Positions 34,056-43,997 of a stretch of DNA of 64,000 nucleotides are shown piece after piece (position 1 is the stretch's first letter; each line of letters begins with the position of its first letter). A program made the translations under genes and the position numbers. The DNA is from Nitrospinia bacterium (GTDB lineage Bacteria; Nitrospinota; Nitrospinia; Nitrospinales; JAJDAT01): positions 310,001 to 374,000 of the forward strand of contig JAJDAT010000014.1 of the NCBI GenBank assembly GCA_029261715.1. The letters run 5' to 3'. The notes below the pieces were generated by a model. That model was not told the origin of the DNA and ran no database searches. It worked only from the letters and a program-made list of their open reading frames with translations.

Positions 34056-34775
34056 TTAATTTTTTCGCGCCATTCCAAAACCATCGCCGTCTATTATAAT
34101 TGTCCACAGTTTTGAGTCGACAACGTCCTCACTCCAAACTTTCGAGCATCCTGGATGTTCCGGTCTGTTAACATCGTGCATTATTAAATAGCCTCCAGGA
34201 ACTACATTACCGGCCCAGGCATCATAATCTAACTTAGCGCCGCGAGGAAAAATGGGTGCGTAGTCTTCAAGCGGCACTTCTCTTCCAGCAATTTGCCAAC
34301 CTGTCATTCCATATTCTTTCTTCCACTCATCTGGAAATCGCAGTGGACTGGTTTCTAAATAGCTATGTAGTCCATCTATGAAAAGAAATCCAATGGAATG
34401 ACGCTTGAAGTTCCAGCCGCTAGCTATCTCATGAGATAAACCGCGTAAGGGAATGACAAACTTCTCTAAATCCCAATCGTTAACGGTTTGATTCCAACTT
34501 TTCCAAATATCCATGTCGGTTTGAACAATTCCACCCGCTATTTTATTCCAATGGTCTATAGAATATAAGCGACCTCCTGAATTCCTGACAGCGCTTCCTA
34601 TTAACGCTGTGCTTCGTCCCATCCAAGAACCAATTTCCACACAGTTTCCAGGAGCCCGTTGTGAAATTTCGAATAATACTTTGCCATGCTCCTTAGGCAA
34701 ATGTGGCGATTCTATTTCTTGCGCACGTTCCCATACAGATTCGAACGGAACAACATCCGTGGCTATTCCAAGCAT
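34056..34775 (-). CDS. Class I SAM-dependent methyltransferase, CmcI/Methyltransf_24-like
   Basis: 239 residues from the ATG at 34775, preceded by AAAGGAGG at the right distance; the frame opens earlier at a GTG (34808), which would put the ribosome binding site inside the gene. Motif I is CVEIGSWMGRSTALIG, motif II RLYSIDHW, and the metal/acid site FLFIDGLHSYL is like the cephalosporin-hydroxylase/Methyltransf_24 branch. A later NVVPGGYLIMHDVN completes the fold. It acts on a small molecule or glycan of unknown identity. It stands alone. Confidence 0.82.
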   Translation of the reverse strand: MLGIATDVVPFESVWERAQEIESPHLPKEHGKVLFEISQRAPGNCVEIGSWMGRSTALIGSAVRNSGGRLYSIDHWNKIAGGIVQTDMDIWKSWNQTVNDWDLEKFVIPLRGLSHEIASGWNFKRHSIGFLFIDGLHSYLETSPLRFPDEWKKEYGMTGWQIAGREVPLEDYAPIFPRGAKLDYDAWAGNVVPGGYLIMHDVNRPEHPGCSKVWSEDVVDSKLWTIIIDGDGFGMARKN

Positions 34776-34808
34776 ACAAATTCCTCCTTTTTTGCCAATC
34801 TTCACCAC

Positions 34809-35113
34809 AAATTGATTGAATCAAAGGCATAAAACGCAATCGACCCAATCCCAGGGATTTGTGATTAACACACTTATCGGCAGAAAGTTTAAAAATGAAT
34901 GACGCGCTTGAAAAAATATTATTTTTTTTGGTTTTTTTCAGACTTTACTCACGTCAATAAACTTTTGGCGATTACTTTGGAAGAAAGTTAAGAATAACGA
35001 CTCGGAAACTCGTAACTTATATAACTCTTTGGACTAGAAGAAAAAATTATATAAAAAGCTTATTGTATAAATTGGGGGGAACTAGATATAGGAGATATTG
35101 GTAAATTTTATAA
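34809..35113. other. Non-coding stretch between the methyltransferase and phzF genes
   Basis: 305 AT-rich bases. I see no open frame with coding character, no hairpin with a T-run and no RNA gene. The first bases must carry the promoter of the methyltransferase gene. Confidence 0.4.
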
Positions 35114-35908
35114 TCAAGGTATCGCTAATTCACCATTAAAAATGGTAACCGCTTTTCCGGCAAGAACGACTCTATTTTTCTTGATGTTCATCCGAACAAC
35201 GCCTCCTCTTGAAGATAATTGACGCGCGATCAATTCCTTTTTCTTTAGCCGGTTTCCCCAAAACGGTCCGAGGCAACAATGGGCCGACCCGGTTACAGGA
35301 TCTTCTTCGATTCCAAATCGAGGGGCAAAAAAACGCGACACAAAATCATAGTCTTTAGATGATGAAGGAGCGGTCACAATAATACCTCGGACTTCGATTT
35401 TATTTAAAGTTTCAAAATCTGGTCGTAAATTTAAAACCTCTTCTTCCGACTTCAGCAATACTAAACCGTCCATTCTATTTTTACCGTAGTATTCTGGCGA
35501 GGTTTTTAAAGCTTGGGATAATTCTGGCGGTATTTCGGCAGGTTGCTCAAGTTCTGCTGGAAAGTCTAACTCTATCCAGTCTCCTTTTTTTTCCGCTTTC
35601 AGAGTTCCGCTCAATGTCGAAAATTCGGCCAACTCATTGATATCTATGCACCCGGTTTCCCATAAAATATGGGCTGAAGCCAATGTGGCGTGACCGCAAA
35701 GATCCACTTCTGTCGTAGGAGTGAACCACCGTAATCGATATCCATTTTCTAATTTCCAAAGGTAAGCAGTTTCGGATAAATTCATTTCGGCGGCCATCTT
35801 ACGCAACCAATTATCATCCTTCTCTTCTTCTAACAAACAAACTGCCGCAGGGTTGCCTGAAAAAGGCTTTTCAGAAAATGCGTCTACTTGAAAAATCGGG
35901 ATTTTCAT
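35114..35908 (-). CDS. PhzF-family isomerase
   Basis: 264 residues from the ATG at 35908. A TTG five codons earlier lies in the T-run of the glnA terminator and is rejected. PhzF proteins are two-domain diaminopimelate-epimerase-like folds. Visible signatures: IPIFQVDAFSEKPFSGNPAA VCLL, AAEMNLSETAYLW with the catalytic Glu, LRWFTPTTEVDLCGHATLAS AHIL, and FAPRFGIEEDPVTGSAHCCL. Most members, this one included, act on unknown substrates; there is no phenazine cluster here. It follows glnA, but a terminator separates them. Confidence 0.92.
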   Translation of the reverse strand: MKIPIFQVDAFSEKPFSGNPAAVCLLEEEKDDNWLRKMAAEMNLSETAYLWKLENGYRLRWFTPTTEVDLCGHATLASAHILWETGCIDINELAEFSTLSGTLKAEKKGDWIELDFPAELEQPAEIPPELSQALKTSPEYYGKNRMDGLVLLKSEEEVLNLRPDFETLNKIEVRGIIVTAPSSSKDYDFVSRFFAPRFGIEEDPVTGSAHCCLGPFWGNRLKKKELIARQLSSRGGVVRMNIKKNRVVLAGKAVTIFNGELAIP

Positions 35909-35921
35909 CTTAATCCAATAC

Positions 35922-35958
35922 AAAAAAGGAAAGCCCCCGCGCGGACGCAGAGGCTTTT
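35922..35958 (-). terminator. Intrinsic terminator after glnA
   Basis: On the minus strand AAAGCCTCTGCG pairs, with G-T wobbles, with GCGGGGGCTTT, then CCTTTTTTG follows. It lies about 55 bases after the glnA stop. A second small hairpin (AAGGGG/CCCCTT) lies just before it near 35970. Confidence 0.75.
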
Positions 35959-36010
35959 AGGACAACACAAGGGGGAGGCCCCTTAGTGAATGTATACTGA
36001 ATCAGTTCCT

Positions 36011-37423
36011 TTATACGTCATAATACATGGTAAATTCCATCGGATGAGGCCTTAAACGCAACGGAGCGATTTCATTTTCTCTCTTATAATCGATCCATGT
36101 ATCAACTACATCCTGAGTGAATACATCACCTTTTAACAAGAAATCGTGATCATCCTCTAACGCTTGTAACGCATCGTCTAATGAATGAGGCAAGGTGTTA
36201 ATATTCGCTAATTCTTCAGGCCCTAACGCGTAAATATCTTTATCCAATGGATCGCCTGGGTCGATTTTATTTTCGATACCATCCAAGCCAGCCATCAACA
36301 TTGCGCTAAACGCTAAATATCCATTACACGATGGATCAGGGAATCTACATTCCAATCGCTTAGCTTTTGGGCTAGGAGAATACATTGGAATACGAACTGC
36401 CGCGCTTCTGTTTCGACTAGAGTAAGCTAAATTCACTGGGGCTTCGAAACCTGGAACCAATCGTTTATATGAATTGGTGGTTGGAGCCGTAAACGCGCAG
36501 ATTGCTCTAGCATGTTTTAAAATTCCACCGATATAATGCAGACCCATTTCGCTAAATCCTGCGTAGCCATTCCCTGCGAAAAGTGGATTTCCATTTTTCC
36601 AAATACTTTGATGAACATGCATGCCAGTGCCGTTATCACCATAAATAGGCTTTGGCATAAATGTGGCGCTTTTTCCATGACGCTTGGCAACATTTTTTAC
36701 AATGTATTTGTACCACATCAAATTGTCAGCGCATTTGACCATGCTTTCGTATTTCATGTCGATTTCACATTGACCAGCCGTTGCCACTTCATGATGATGA
36801 CATTCCATTACAATGCCAACATCTTGCATCAGCATAACCATTTCTGACCTAATATCTTGCAAGCTATCTGCAGGGGAAACCGGGAAATAACCTTCTTTAT
36901 GTCTTAATTTATGAGCAAGGTTAGGACCTTCATCTCTATTAGAATTCCAAGCAGCTTCTACCGAGTCAACAAAATAGCTTGACGAATTCGCAGACGAACC
37001 ATAACGAACATCGTCAAATATGAAGAACTCCGCCTCTGGGCCGAAATAAGCAACATCGCCAAGGCCGGTTGAATTTAAGTACGCTTCAGCTTTTTGAGCA
37101 ATATTTCTTGGATCTCGGCTATATTTTTCTTTAGTAATCGGATCTACGATAGTACAAAGTATGCTCAAAGTAGGAATTTGAGTGAATGGATCCATTCGTG
37201 CGGTTGTTGGATCTGGAATTACAAGCATGTCGCTGGCGTCAATTGCTTGCCAACCACGAACACTGGAACCGTCAAACCCTAAACCATCTTCAAAGAGGCT
37301 CTCCTCTAAAACGCCTTCTGGAACACTAAAATGTTGCCAAGTTCCCAACAAGTCCATAAATTTAATATCGACCATATCGACGTCATTTTTTTTTGCAAAA
37401 TCTATTACTTCTTTGGGCGTCAT
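36011..37423 (-). CDS. glnA: Glutamine synthetase type I
   Basis: 470 residues, the length of GSI-beta enzymes. It makes glutamine from glutamate, ammonia and ATP as a dodecamer. Motifs: [22 protein letters not shown], the ATP-binding [45 protein letters not shown], and [32 protein letters not shown] carries the Tyr equivalent to the adenylylation site of E. coli GS, so GlnE control is possible. GGAGG precedes the ATG. It lies 139 bases downstream of glnB and is most likely co-transcribed with it; a terminator ends the unit. Confidence 0.97.
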   Translation of the reverse strand: MTPKEVIDFAKKNDVDMVDIKFMDLLGTWQHFSVPEGVLEESLFEDGLGFDGSSVRGWQAIDASDMLVIPDPTTARMDPFTQIPTLSILCTIVDPITKEKYSRDPRNIAQKAEAYLNSTGLGDVAYFGPEAEFFIFDDVRYGSSANSSSYFVDSVEAAWNSNRDEGPNLAHKLRHKEGYFPVSPADSLQDIRSEMVMLMQDVGIVMECHHHEVATAGQCEIDMKYESMVKCADNLMWYKYIVKNVAKRHGKSATFMPKPIYGDNGTGMHVHQSIWKNGNPLFAGNGYAGFSEMGLHYIGGILKHARAICAFTAPTTNSYKRLVPGFEAPVNLAYSSRNRSAAVRIPMYSPSPKAKRLECRFPDPSCNGYLAFSAMLMAGLDGIENKIDPGDPLDKDIYALGPEELANINTLPHSLDDALQALEDDHDFLLKGDVFTQDVVDTWIDYKRENEIAPLRLRPHPMEFTMYYDV

Positions 37424-37562
37424 CAGGGCACTTCCTCCTTTTTATAAAAATGAAAAAAATTATTTGGCAAACTTACTCACTCTTTTTAATCTCTGGAACA
37501 CCAAAGGACGGCCACACTTCGTTTTGACCGTAAACCAGAAATTAAAACATAAAGTGCGGAGT

Positions 37563-38424
<862 letters not shown>

Positions 38425-39105
38425 TCATGGAGATATTGGGAAACAACTTTTAGTCATGGAGATTAATTTTGATTCTAGATCCTTCTGCGCTTTTTGAAGT
38501 TCCTCTTCTTTTATATCGCTTGGAAGAAATACTGGATCCCCTAAACTTAAAACACATTTTGCAAAAGGCCATGGGATCATAAATCGATCCCAACTATTAA
38601 GCTCCGTCTTCCAATTTGCGTCAAAAGTCATGGGAATCAAACAACTTTCAGTCCGGGAAGCTATGAGGAGAGAACCAGGCTGGAATTTATGCCTTGGGCC
38701 TCTCGACCCATCTCCCACAATAACGACTCCTTCTTTTCTACGTAACGCTTTAAATATTGACCGAGTCGCTGGAACAGTTCTCTTAAAAGAAGAACCTCGA
38801 ATTATAATATAACCTAACAACTTTCCTAAATTTGCCAAGAAATTTCCGTCAGAACTTGGACTGACTAATATATTAAGTTTTGGGAGATTTCTTAAATAAT
38901 ATAGCAATCCAAAAATATGGCCATGCCAGAGCGCTAAAATATAATTTTCTTTTAAAAATTCAAAATTTTTTTTACTTTCATCGCTTACCACGATTCTAAG
39001 AGTTTTACACCAAACCATAAAAATTCCATACAGTATTGGCGGCAATATTTTTTCTAAAAAAAAACGCTTCAACCTATTCAAACTGGTAGACCCAATTCTT
39101 TGCAA
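38425..39105 (-). CDS. DUF374 lysophospholipid acyltransferase-family protein
   Basis: 226 residues. After a hydrophobic N-terminal helix come LALWHGHIFGLLY (an acyltransferase H-box of the HGHxF form), VSPSSDGNFLANLGKLLGYI IIRGSS, and VVIVGDGSRGPRHKFQPGSL LIASRTESCLIPM. This is the DUF374 family, usually encoded next to lipid A genes and probably an acyltransferase for lipid A or its Kdo-linked form. Its start overlaps the 3' end of lpxB by 28 bases, consistent with one operon. Confidence 0.85.
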   Translation of the reverse strand: MQRIGSTSLNRLKRFFLEKILPPILYGIFMVWCKTLRIVVSDESKKNFEFLKENYILALWHGHIFGLLYYLRNLPKLNILVSPSSDGNFLANLGKLLGYIIIRGSSFKRTVPATRSIFKALRRKEGVVIVGDGSRGPRHKFQPGSLLIASRTESCLIPMTFDANWKTELNSWDRFMIPWPFAKCVLSLGDPVFLPSDIKEEELQKAQKDLESKLISMTKSCFPISP

Positions 39106-40220
39106 ATGCTTTGCGCAGTTTTAATAGCAAACCCCGGTTCTCCAAGCGAATCTCGAATTTTGGACAATTTTTTTTGAATTTCTTCTCTATACGAGGTTTC
39201 TCGATAAAAACGTAGAACCTCCTCAGAAATATTTTCCGGCGTTACTTCATGCTGAAGTAATTCAGGGACAACCGTTTCTCCTGCGACAATATTAACTAAC
39301 CCAAAGTTCTTTATTTTAACTAATTGTTTAGCTGCCCAATAGGTCAAAGGCTTTAATTTATAAATTATGACCATAGGACGATTTAATAACCCCGCTTCTA
39401 ATGTTGCCGACCCCGAAGCAATCATTAAGCAGTCGCTGCAATTCATCGCGTTATAATTATTATTTTGAACGGCTTTAATTTCTAAAGAATACTTTGAGAT
39501 TCTTTTTTTAATATCTTCTGGATCGATAGAATCCGCTATCGGAAGAACAAATTGACAGTCTTTAATTTCCTCTTGAATTTTTTTGGCGGCCTGAAGCATT
39601 GGATCAAGTAAAAATTCGATTTCACTTTTTCTGCTTCCCGGCAATATGCCCACAGTATATTTTTCTGGAGCCAGTCCAAATTGTTTCTTTGCTTCTTCTG
39701 ACGTCAAAGTTGGTTTAACTATTTCAACAAAAGGGTGACCCACAAACTCGACAGGTACATTAGCTTTTTTATATATAGGTTCTTCAAAAGGAAGCACAAC
39801 GTACATCTTTTTTATAATACGACGAATTTTTTTTATTCGTCCCGAACGCCAAGCCCAAATTTGTGGGCTAATGAAAAAAAAAGCCGGACAATTAATCCGA
39901 CTGCATAATTTGGCAAACATCATATTCAATGTGGGGTAATCTATAAAAATAGCCGCATCAAATTGTTTTTTAGCGATTTCTGCGGAGATTACACGATACA
40001 CATTGATATAAAAAAACAGACTGCCGAATATTTCCGCCAGCCCGACCGTTCCCATATTTTCAATTCCGAAAATTGTTTCTACGCCAGCCCGACGCATTTT
40101 TTCGCCGCCAATACCTTTAAAACTAATGTCTGGATGAATTTCCTTCAAAGCCTTTACTAGGTTTCCTCCGTGAAGGTCGCCCGACTCTTCGCCCGCTATA
40201 ATCAAAATATTTAAAGACAT
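39078..40220 (-). CDS. lpxB: Lipid-A-disaccharide synthase
   Basis: 380 residues, normal LpxB length. It joins UDP-2,3-diacylglucosamine and lipid X to give the lipid A disaccharide. Family motifs: LIIAGEESGDLHGGNLVKAL, FKGIGGEKMRRAGVE, FIDYPTLNMMFAK, FFISPQIWAWRSGRIKKI, VYVVLPFEE-like segment, FVGHPFVE, ILPGSRKSEI, and SGSATLEAGLLNRPMVIIYK. It lies 18 bases after lpxI and overlaps the DUF374 gene. Confidence 0.96.
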   Translation of the reverse strand: MSLNILIIAGEESGDLHGGNLVKALKEIHPDISFKGIGGEKMRRAGVETIFGIENMGTVGLAEIFGSLFFYINVYRVISAEIAKKQFDAAIFIDYPTLNMMFAKLCSRINCPAFFFISPQIWAWRSGRIKKIRRIIKKMYVVLPFEEPIYKKANVPVEFVGHPFVEIVKPTLTSEEAKKQFGLAPEKYTVGILPGSRKSEIEFLLDPMLQAAKKIQEEIKDCQFVLPIADSIDPEDIKKRISKYSLEIKAVQNNNYNAMNCSDCLMIASGSATLEAGLLNRPMVIIYKLKPLTYWAAKQLVKIKNFGLVNIVAGETVVPELLQHEVTPENISEEVLRFYRETSYREEIQKKLSKIRDSLGEPGFAIKTAQSICKELGLPV

Positions 40221-40238
40221 TAGTTTGTATTGATTCAG

Positions 40239-41063
40239 TTAAATCGCAATAATTGGAAAGTTGGCCGAGTCTGCCGCGCTAATTACGTCTTCCATTTCGG
40301 CGATAATAACTCGTTCCGCTTCTATGGCTAACGCTGAAGCTTTGCCCTTTATGAGGGCTTGAATTGTTTTCTCTCCCACTCCAGGAGCGTCATAACGATA
40401 ATCTTGCCCAGTTCGGCTGACTTTAACGGCAACACATCCTTCTTTTGCTATGGAACAACCTCTCTCAAGGGTTCTATCTGTTCCTTCTAAGGCTTCAACT
40501 GCAACCACTGTTTTATTTTTTACAACTATGGTTTGGCCAATTTCCATATCGGCTAATTGTTTAGCAATGGGAAACCCATATTCAATATCCCTCATTGCGT
40601 CTTCACCGGGTTTATTTTTAGTCAAAACTCCTTTTTGAGGGAATAATTCGCTCAAATATTCTTTTTGGTCTAAAACTGCAAATCCCTCATTTTCTAATTC
40701 TTTGATTACGCCAACTAACACGGATTTATCTTCATGCGTTGCCACTCTTTTTAAAAGCTTTAAGGATCTTGAGTCAAATAATTGGAGTTGGAATAAAACA
40801 CTTTTATCCACTTTCCCCAGCATGATCAGCCCTTGCACATTTTCGTTTTTCAAAACCTGGATTATTTTTTCGCCTTTACCTATACCTATAGAGTAATTTT
40901 TTTCTACATAGGGTTTTAGCGCCTTATCTATAGAATTCGATAACCCAATAGAAATTACTTGAAGCCCCATTGCTGCGGCTTTTTTTGCAAAAAAAAGCGG
41001 AACACCGCCCGCGCCTGCAATGAGGCCTATAACTTTTTTATCGTTCGATTCCTGGGTACTCAT
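40239..41063 (-). CDS. lpxI: UDP-2,3-diacylglucosamine diphosphatase LpxI
   Basis: 274 residues of the DUF1009 family. LpxI hydrolyses UDP-2,3-diacylglucosamine to lipid X and replaces LpxH in many non-gammaproteobacteria. Seen: VIGLIAGAGGVPLFFAKKAA, MLGKVDKSVLFQLQLFDSRS, the C-terminal domain IGQTIVVKNKTVVAVEALEG TDRTLERG, and KVSRTGQDYRYDAPGVGEKT. It lies between the Gfo/Idh gene (23 bases) and lpxB (18 bases), the usual context. Confidence 0.95.
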   Translation of the reverse strand: MSTQESNDKKVIGLIAGAGGVPLFFAKKAAAMGLQVISIGLSNSIDKALKPYVEKNYSIGIGKGEKIIQVLKNENVQGLIMLGKVDKSVLFQLQLFDSRSLKLLKRVATHEDKSVLVGVIKELENEGFAVLDQKEYLSELFPQKGVLTKNKPGEDAMRDIEYGFPIAKQLADMEIGQTIVVKNKTVVAVEALEGTDRTLERGCSIAKEGCVAVKVSRTGQDYRYDAPGVGEKTIQALIKGKASALAIEAERVIIAEMEDVISAADSANFPIIAI

Positions 41064-41086
41064 AGGTTTATCAAACCCAATTGGAA

Positions 41087-42055
41087 TCAGTTTTTATTTT
41101 GTAGATTAAACTGATTGAGGATTTTTAAGGCGATTTCAAGAGAATACAATTCATTATCTACAGCTACGTTGCGGGGACTTCCATTAGCGACGCAATCTAA
41201 GAAATGTTTGATTTCTAATTTTAGTGGGTTGTCCTTATGAACAAAAATTCTTTCCACGTGGGATTCTTGTTTGTAACGAAGAGCATCTTTGGTAATGACA
41301 TGTTCCGAAGAAGATTTTCTGTGAACGTATATTTCCTGATCGGTGTAATCTAATAGGACATAAGAATCTTCCAGCGTTATTTCTAGAGTACGCACTTTAT
41401 TTTGAGAAGCGCGACTTGCGACAATATTTGCGATACAATTATTTTCAAATTTTAATTGAGCGCTAACAATATCGTCTTTTTTCGAAAAAACAGAGGATCC
41501 AGTAACATTGATATGAGCGACTTTGGATTTAATTAGATTCAACACTATGTCAATATCATGAATCATAATATCTAAAACAACGCCATCATCTTTTATCCGA
41601 TTAGAGAATGGGCCCATACGTCTACATTCAACAAAAATCGGATCGGACACTATTTTATTTATCTCTTGCACGGCCCCATTGAACCGTTCTACATGACCTA
41701 TATGAAGCGTCACATTATTTTTGGCCGCCGTATCAAAAAGATCACGAGCATGATCTAAATTATTCGCGCATGGCTTTTCTAGCAACACATTAATCCCAGA
41801 TTTCAATAAATCCTTTGCAATGGGGTAATGATAAGACGTCGGAACTGAAACCACAGCAACGTCAACTTTACCCACAAGATCTTCATGGCGAGTATAGTAA
41901 TTGGGGATATTGTATTGGTCTGAAATAAACGAAGCTCTTTCCTCGCTTACATCGACTATTCCTATTAACTCAACATTGGGAATCTCGGATAAAATACCAA
42001 CATGGTATTGGCCCATTTTACCTACGCCAACTACGCCCGCTCGAACCGTTTTCAC
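41087..42055 (-). CDS. Gfo/Idh/MocA-family oxidoreductase in the lpx cluster
   Basis: 322 residues. N-terminal Rossmann fold with AGVVGVGKMGQYHVGILSEI, VAVVSVPTSYHYPIAKDLLK and the EKPCANN motif with catalytic Lys; the C-terminal half is the alpha/beta dimer domain. The start codon overlaps the lpxA stop by one base. GnnA of Acidithiobacillus, which oxidises UDP-GlcNAc for 3-amino lipid A, has the same family and a similar position near lpxA. The matching aminotransferase GnnB is absent here, so GnnA function is only a hypothesis. LpxI-linked Gfo/Idh genes of unknown role are also widespread. Confidence 0.88.
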   Translation of the reverse strand: MKTVRAGVVGVGKMGQYHVGILSEIPNVELIGIVDVSEERASFISDQYNIPNYYTRHEDLVGKVDVAVVSVPTSYHYPIAKDLLKSGINVLLEKPCANNLDHARDLFDTAAKNNVTLHIGHVERFNGAVQEINKIVSDPIFVECRRMGPFSNRIKDDGVVLDIMIHDIDIVLNLIKSKVAHINVTGSSVFSKKDDIVSAQLKFENNCIANIVASRASQNKVRTLEITLEDSYVLLDYTDQEIYVHRKSSSEHVITKDALRYKQESHVERIFVHKDNPLKLEIKHFLDCVANGSPRNVAVDNELYSLEIALKILNQFNLQNKN

Positions 42056-42828
42056 TATTTTGTTATTCCTCTGGAAGAAGCATTTATAAAGTCAACAAGA
42101 TAACGAATTTCTGGAATCATTTCAATTTCACTTTCAATTTTTTCTACAGCTTGAGAAGTGTTTAAATCTGGATCTTTTATCATTTTTATCGCTGATTTAA
42201 TAGACGTCCTTATTTTAGGGGGAAAATCGTTTCTTCTCAACCCCACAGAATTTAGACCCACCAATCTAGCCGGATAACCTTCTACTAAAGAGAAAGGAAT
42301 CACATCTTTTCTTACCGCGGCCATTCCTCCTACCATTGCATATTTTCCAATCCTAGCAAACTGATGTATTCCAACAAGACCTGAAATAAACGCCCTATCT
42401 TCGACAACAATATGACCTGGAAGCCCGGTGTAATTAACCATGACAACATGATTGCCAATGAGGCAGTCGTGCGCAACATGAGTGTAAGCCATTAATAAAC
42501 AATCTTCACCGACTTGTGTAACGCCATCTTCAAAACCGGAGCGATGAATCGTAACATATTCACGAATTTGAGTTCGATCCCCAATCTTTATTGAAGAAGT
42601 GGTATCGGCATCAAACCCTAGAATCTGAGGGTTCCCTCCTAAAGAAGCTCCTTGATAAATTTCACAGTTTTTACCAATTAACGATTTCCCCTCAATTTGA
42701 ACATGAGATCCAATTGTAGAATTTTCTCCTATTTGAACTTCGGGGCCGATAATAGAAAATGGACCAATGGAAACACCTTTTCCTATTTGAGCTTTGGGAT
42801 CGATAATCGCGGTATGATGTATTGGCAT
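42055..42828 (-). CDS. lpxA: UDP-N-acetylglucosamine acyltransferase
   Basis: 257 residues. Left-handed beta-helix with hexapeptide repeats (HTAIIDPKAQIGKGVSIGPF through IGKNCEIYQGASLGG), the motif YVTIHRSGFEDG, LMAYTHVAHDCLIGNHVVMV NYTGLPGHI with the catalytic His, and IGKYAMVGGMAAVRKDVIPF. The C-terminal helical domain is complete. LpxA adds the first R-3-hydroxyacyl chain in lipid A synthesis. It sits 99 bases after fabZ and overlaps the next gene by one base. Confidence 0.97.
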   Translation of the reverse strand: MPIHHTAIIDPKAQIGKGVSIGPFSIIGPEVQIGENSTIGSHVQIEGKSLIGKNCEIYQGASLGGNPQILGFDADTTSSIKIGDRTQIREYVTIHRSGFEDGVTQVGEDCLLMAYTHVAHDCLIGNHVVMVNYTGLPGHIVVEDRAFISGLVGIHQFARIGKYAMVGGMAAVRKDVIPFSLVEGYPARLVGLNSVGLRRNDFPPKIRTSIKSAIKMIKDPDLNTSQAVEKIESEIEMIPEIRYLVDFINASSRGITK

Positions 42829-42927
42829 TGGGGACAGCCCGGAAAAGTTGCCGGGTTATTTTTTCGTCTTTTTAGAGATTGAAGATTCTAAAAAAAAACG
42901 AATATTTTCTTTTGGTAGACGAGTCAG

Positions 42928-43356
42928 TTATTTGCCTAATACCGCTTGTAACTCACATTGCGCGGCCAAGGCATCTTCTACGAAGGCTTTTCCTTCAAAC
43001 CGAAATAACTCTCCACGTTGTTTGGTTTTAGTTAATTCCATTCTTAAGGTATCGCCCGGCGTAACAGGCTTTCGAAATTTAGCCTTATCAATCCCGGTAA
43101 ATAGTACAGAAGGATGACCTTCTTTCTTCATAATCTTCAAAGCAAGAATACATGCCACCTGTGCCATCGCTTCAATTATTAAAACGCCTGGCATAACTGG
43201 GTAGTCGGGGAAATGCCCTTGAAAAAAAGGCTCGTTCAAAGTAACGTTTTTAACTCCAACAATTTTAGCGTCATTGTCGCACTCCACGATTTTATCCACT
43301 AACAACATAGGATATCTATGTGGAATAATTTTTTTTATTTCATTTATATCTATCAC
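42928..43356 (-). CDS. fabZ: 3-hydroxyacyl-ACP dehydratase FabZ
   Basis: 142 residues. Hot-dog fold with the signature IIPHRYPMLLVDKIVE, FFQGHFPDYPVMPGVLIIEA MAQVA containing the catalytic His and Glu, and a final strand AFVEDALAAQCELQAVLGK. It competes with LpxA/LpxD for hydroxyacyl-ACP, which is why it is commonly encoded beside them. Here it follows the OmpH gene directly; the lpxD gene that normally lies between them is missing. Confidence 0.97.
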   Translation of the reverse strand: MIDINEIKKIIPHRYPMLLVDKIVECDNDAKIVGVKNVTLNEPFFQGHFPDYPVMPGVLIIEAMAQVACILALKIMKKEGHPSVLFTGIDKAKFRKPVTPGDTLRMELTKTKQRGELFRFEGKAFVEDALAAQCELQAVLGK

Positions 43357-43426
43357 TTAATCTCTAAAAATTATCGAAGATTAATAAAAATACAAGGAGC
43401 ATTCATCAGACTTAATTTGGATGCGC

Positions 43427-43963
43427 TTATTTATAAATTCGGTCATAGGTTTTAACGGCTATATCGGTAATATCTAAGCCAGAATCACTATAAATTAATG
43501 TCTTTTCATCCATTATTAAGGATATTTTTTTCTCCGCTCCAATCTTTCTCACAACTTTTATCATTTTTGCAATAATCTTTTCAGTAATTTCTTTTTCTTT
43601 TCGACCAAACTCTTCATTCTTGTCTTGAACAAATCTCTCAAACTCTACTTTCTCTTTTCTAAAACGCTCTTCTTTAGATTTTTTTAGAGCTGGATCTAAA
43701 ACAAAACTTTGCTTAGTTATTTCCTCATACATAGACTTAATCTTTTTTTCTCTGGCTGCGATGAGGGTTTGAGCTTGTTTAAATTGTTGCTTGAAACCCG
43801 AAAGTTGTTTTTTCCATTCTTTTGTATTAGCAACTGCCTTTTGTAAATTGATAAAGCCAATACGACCGCTTGCCGCAAAAGCAGAAGAAGTTAAACAAAA
43901 GAAGATCAAGAAAACCAAAAAAGCTTGAAAGAAAATGTTCTTAAAGAAAAAACTTTGTTTCAT
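43427..43963 (-). CDS. skp: OmpH/Skp periplasmic chaperone
   Basis: 178 residues from the ATG at 43963, preceded by GGAAGG. The frame is open up to 44083, but that extension overlaps bamA and has no signal peptide at its start, so the inner ATG is chosen. Signal peptide ends at SAFAASGRIG, then the OmpH pattern GRIGFINLQKAVANTKEWKK, a long coiled-coil tentacle region (about 60-140), and the final strand VIDITDIAVKTYDRIYK-like segment. It holds unfolded outer-membrane proteins for BamA, whose gene lies just upstream. Confidence 0.92.
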   Translation of the reverse strand: MKQSFFFKNIFFQAFLVFLIFFCLTSSAFAASGRIGFINLQKAVANTKEWKKQLSGFKQQFKQAQTLIAAREKKIKSMYEEITKQSFVLDPALKKSKEERFRKEKVEFERFVQDKNEEFGRKEKEITEKIIAKMIKVVRKIGAEKKISLIMDEKTLIYSDSGLDITDIAVKTYDRIYK

Positions 43964-43997
43964 TGTTTCCCTTCCTAAATCAGTTAAATTAAAATTT

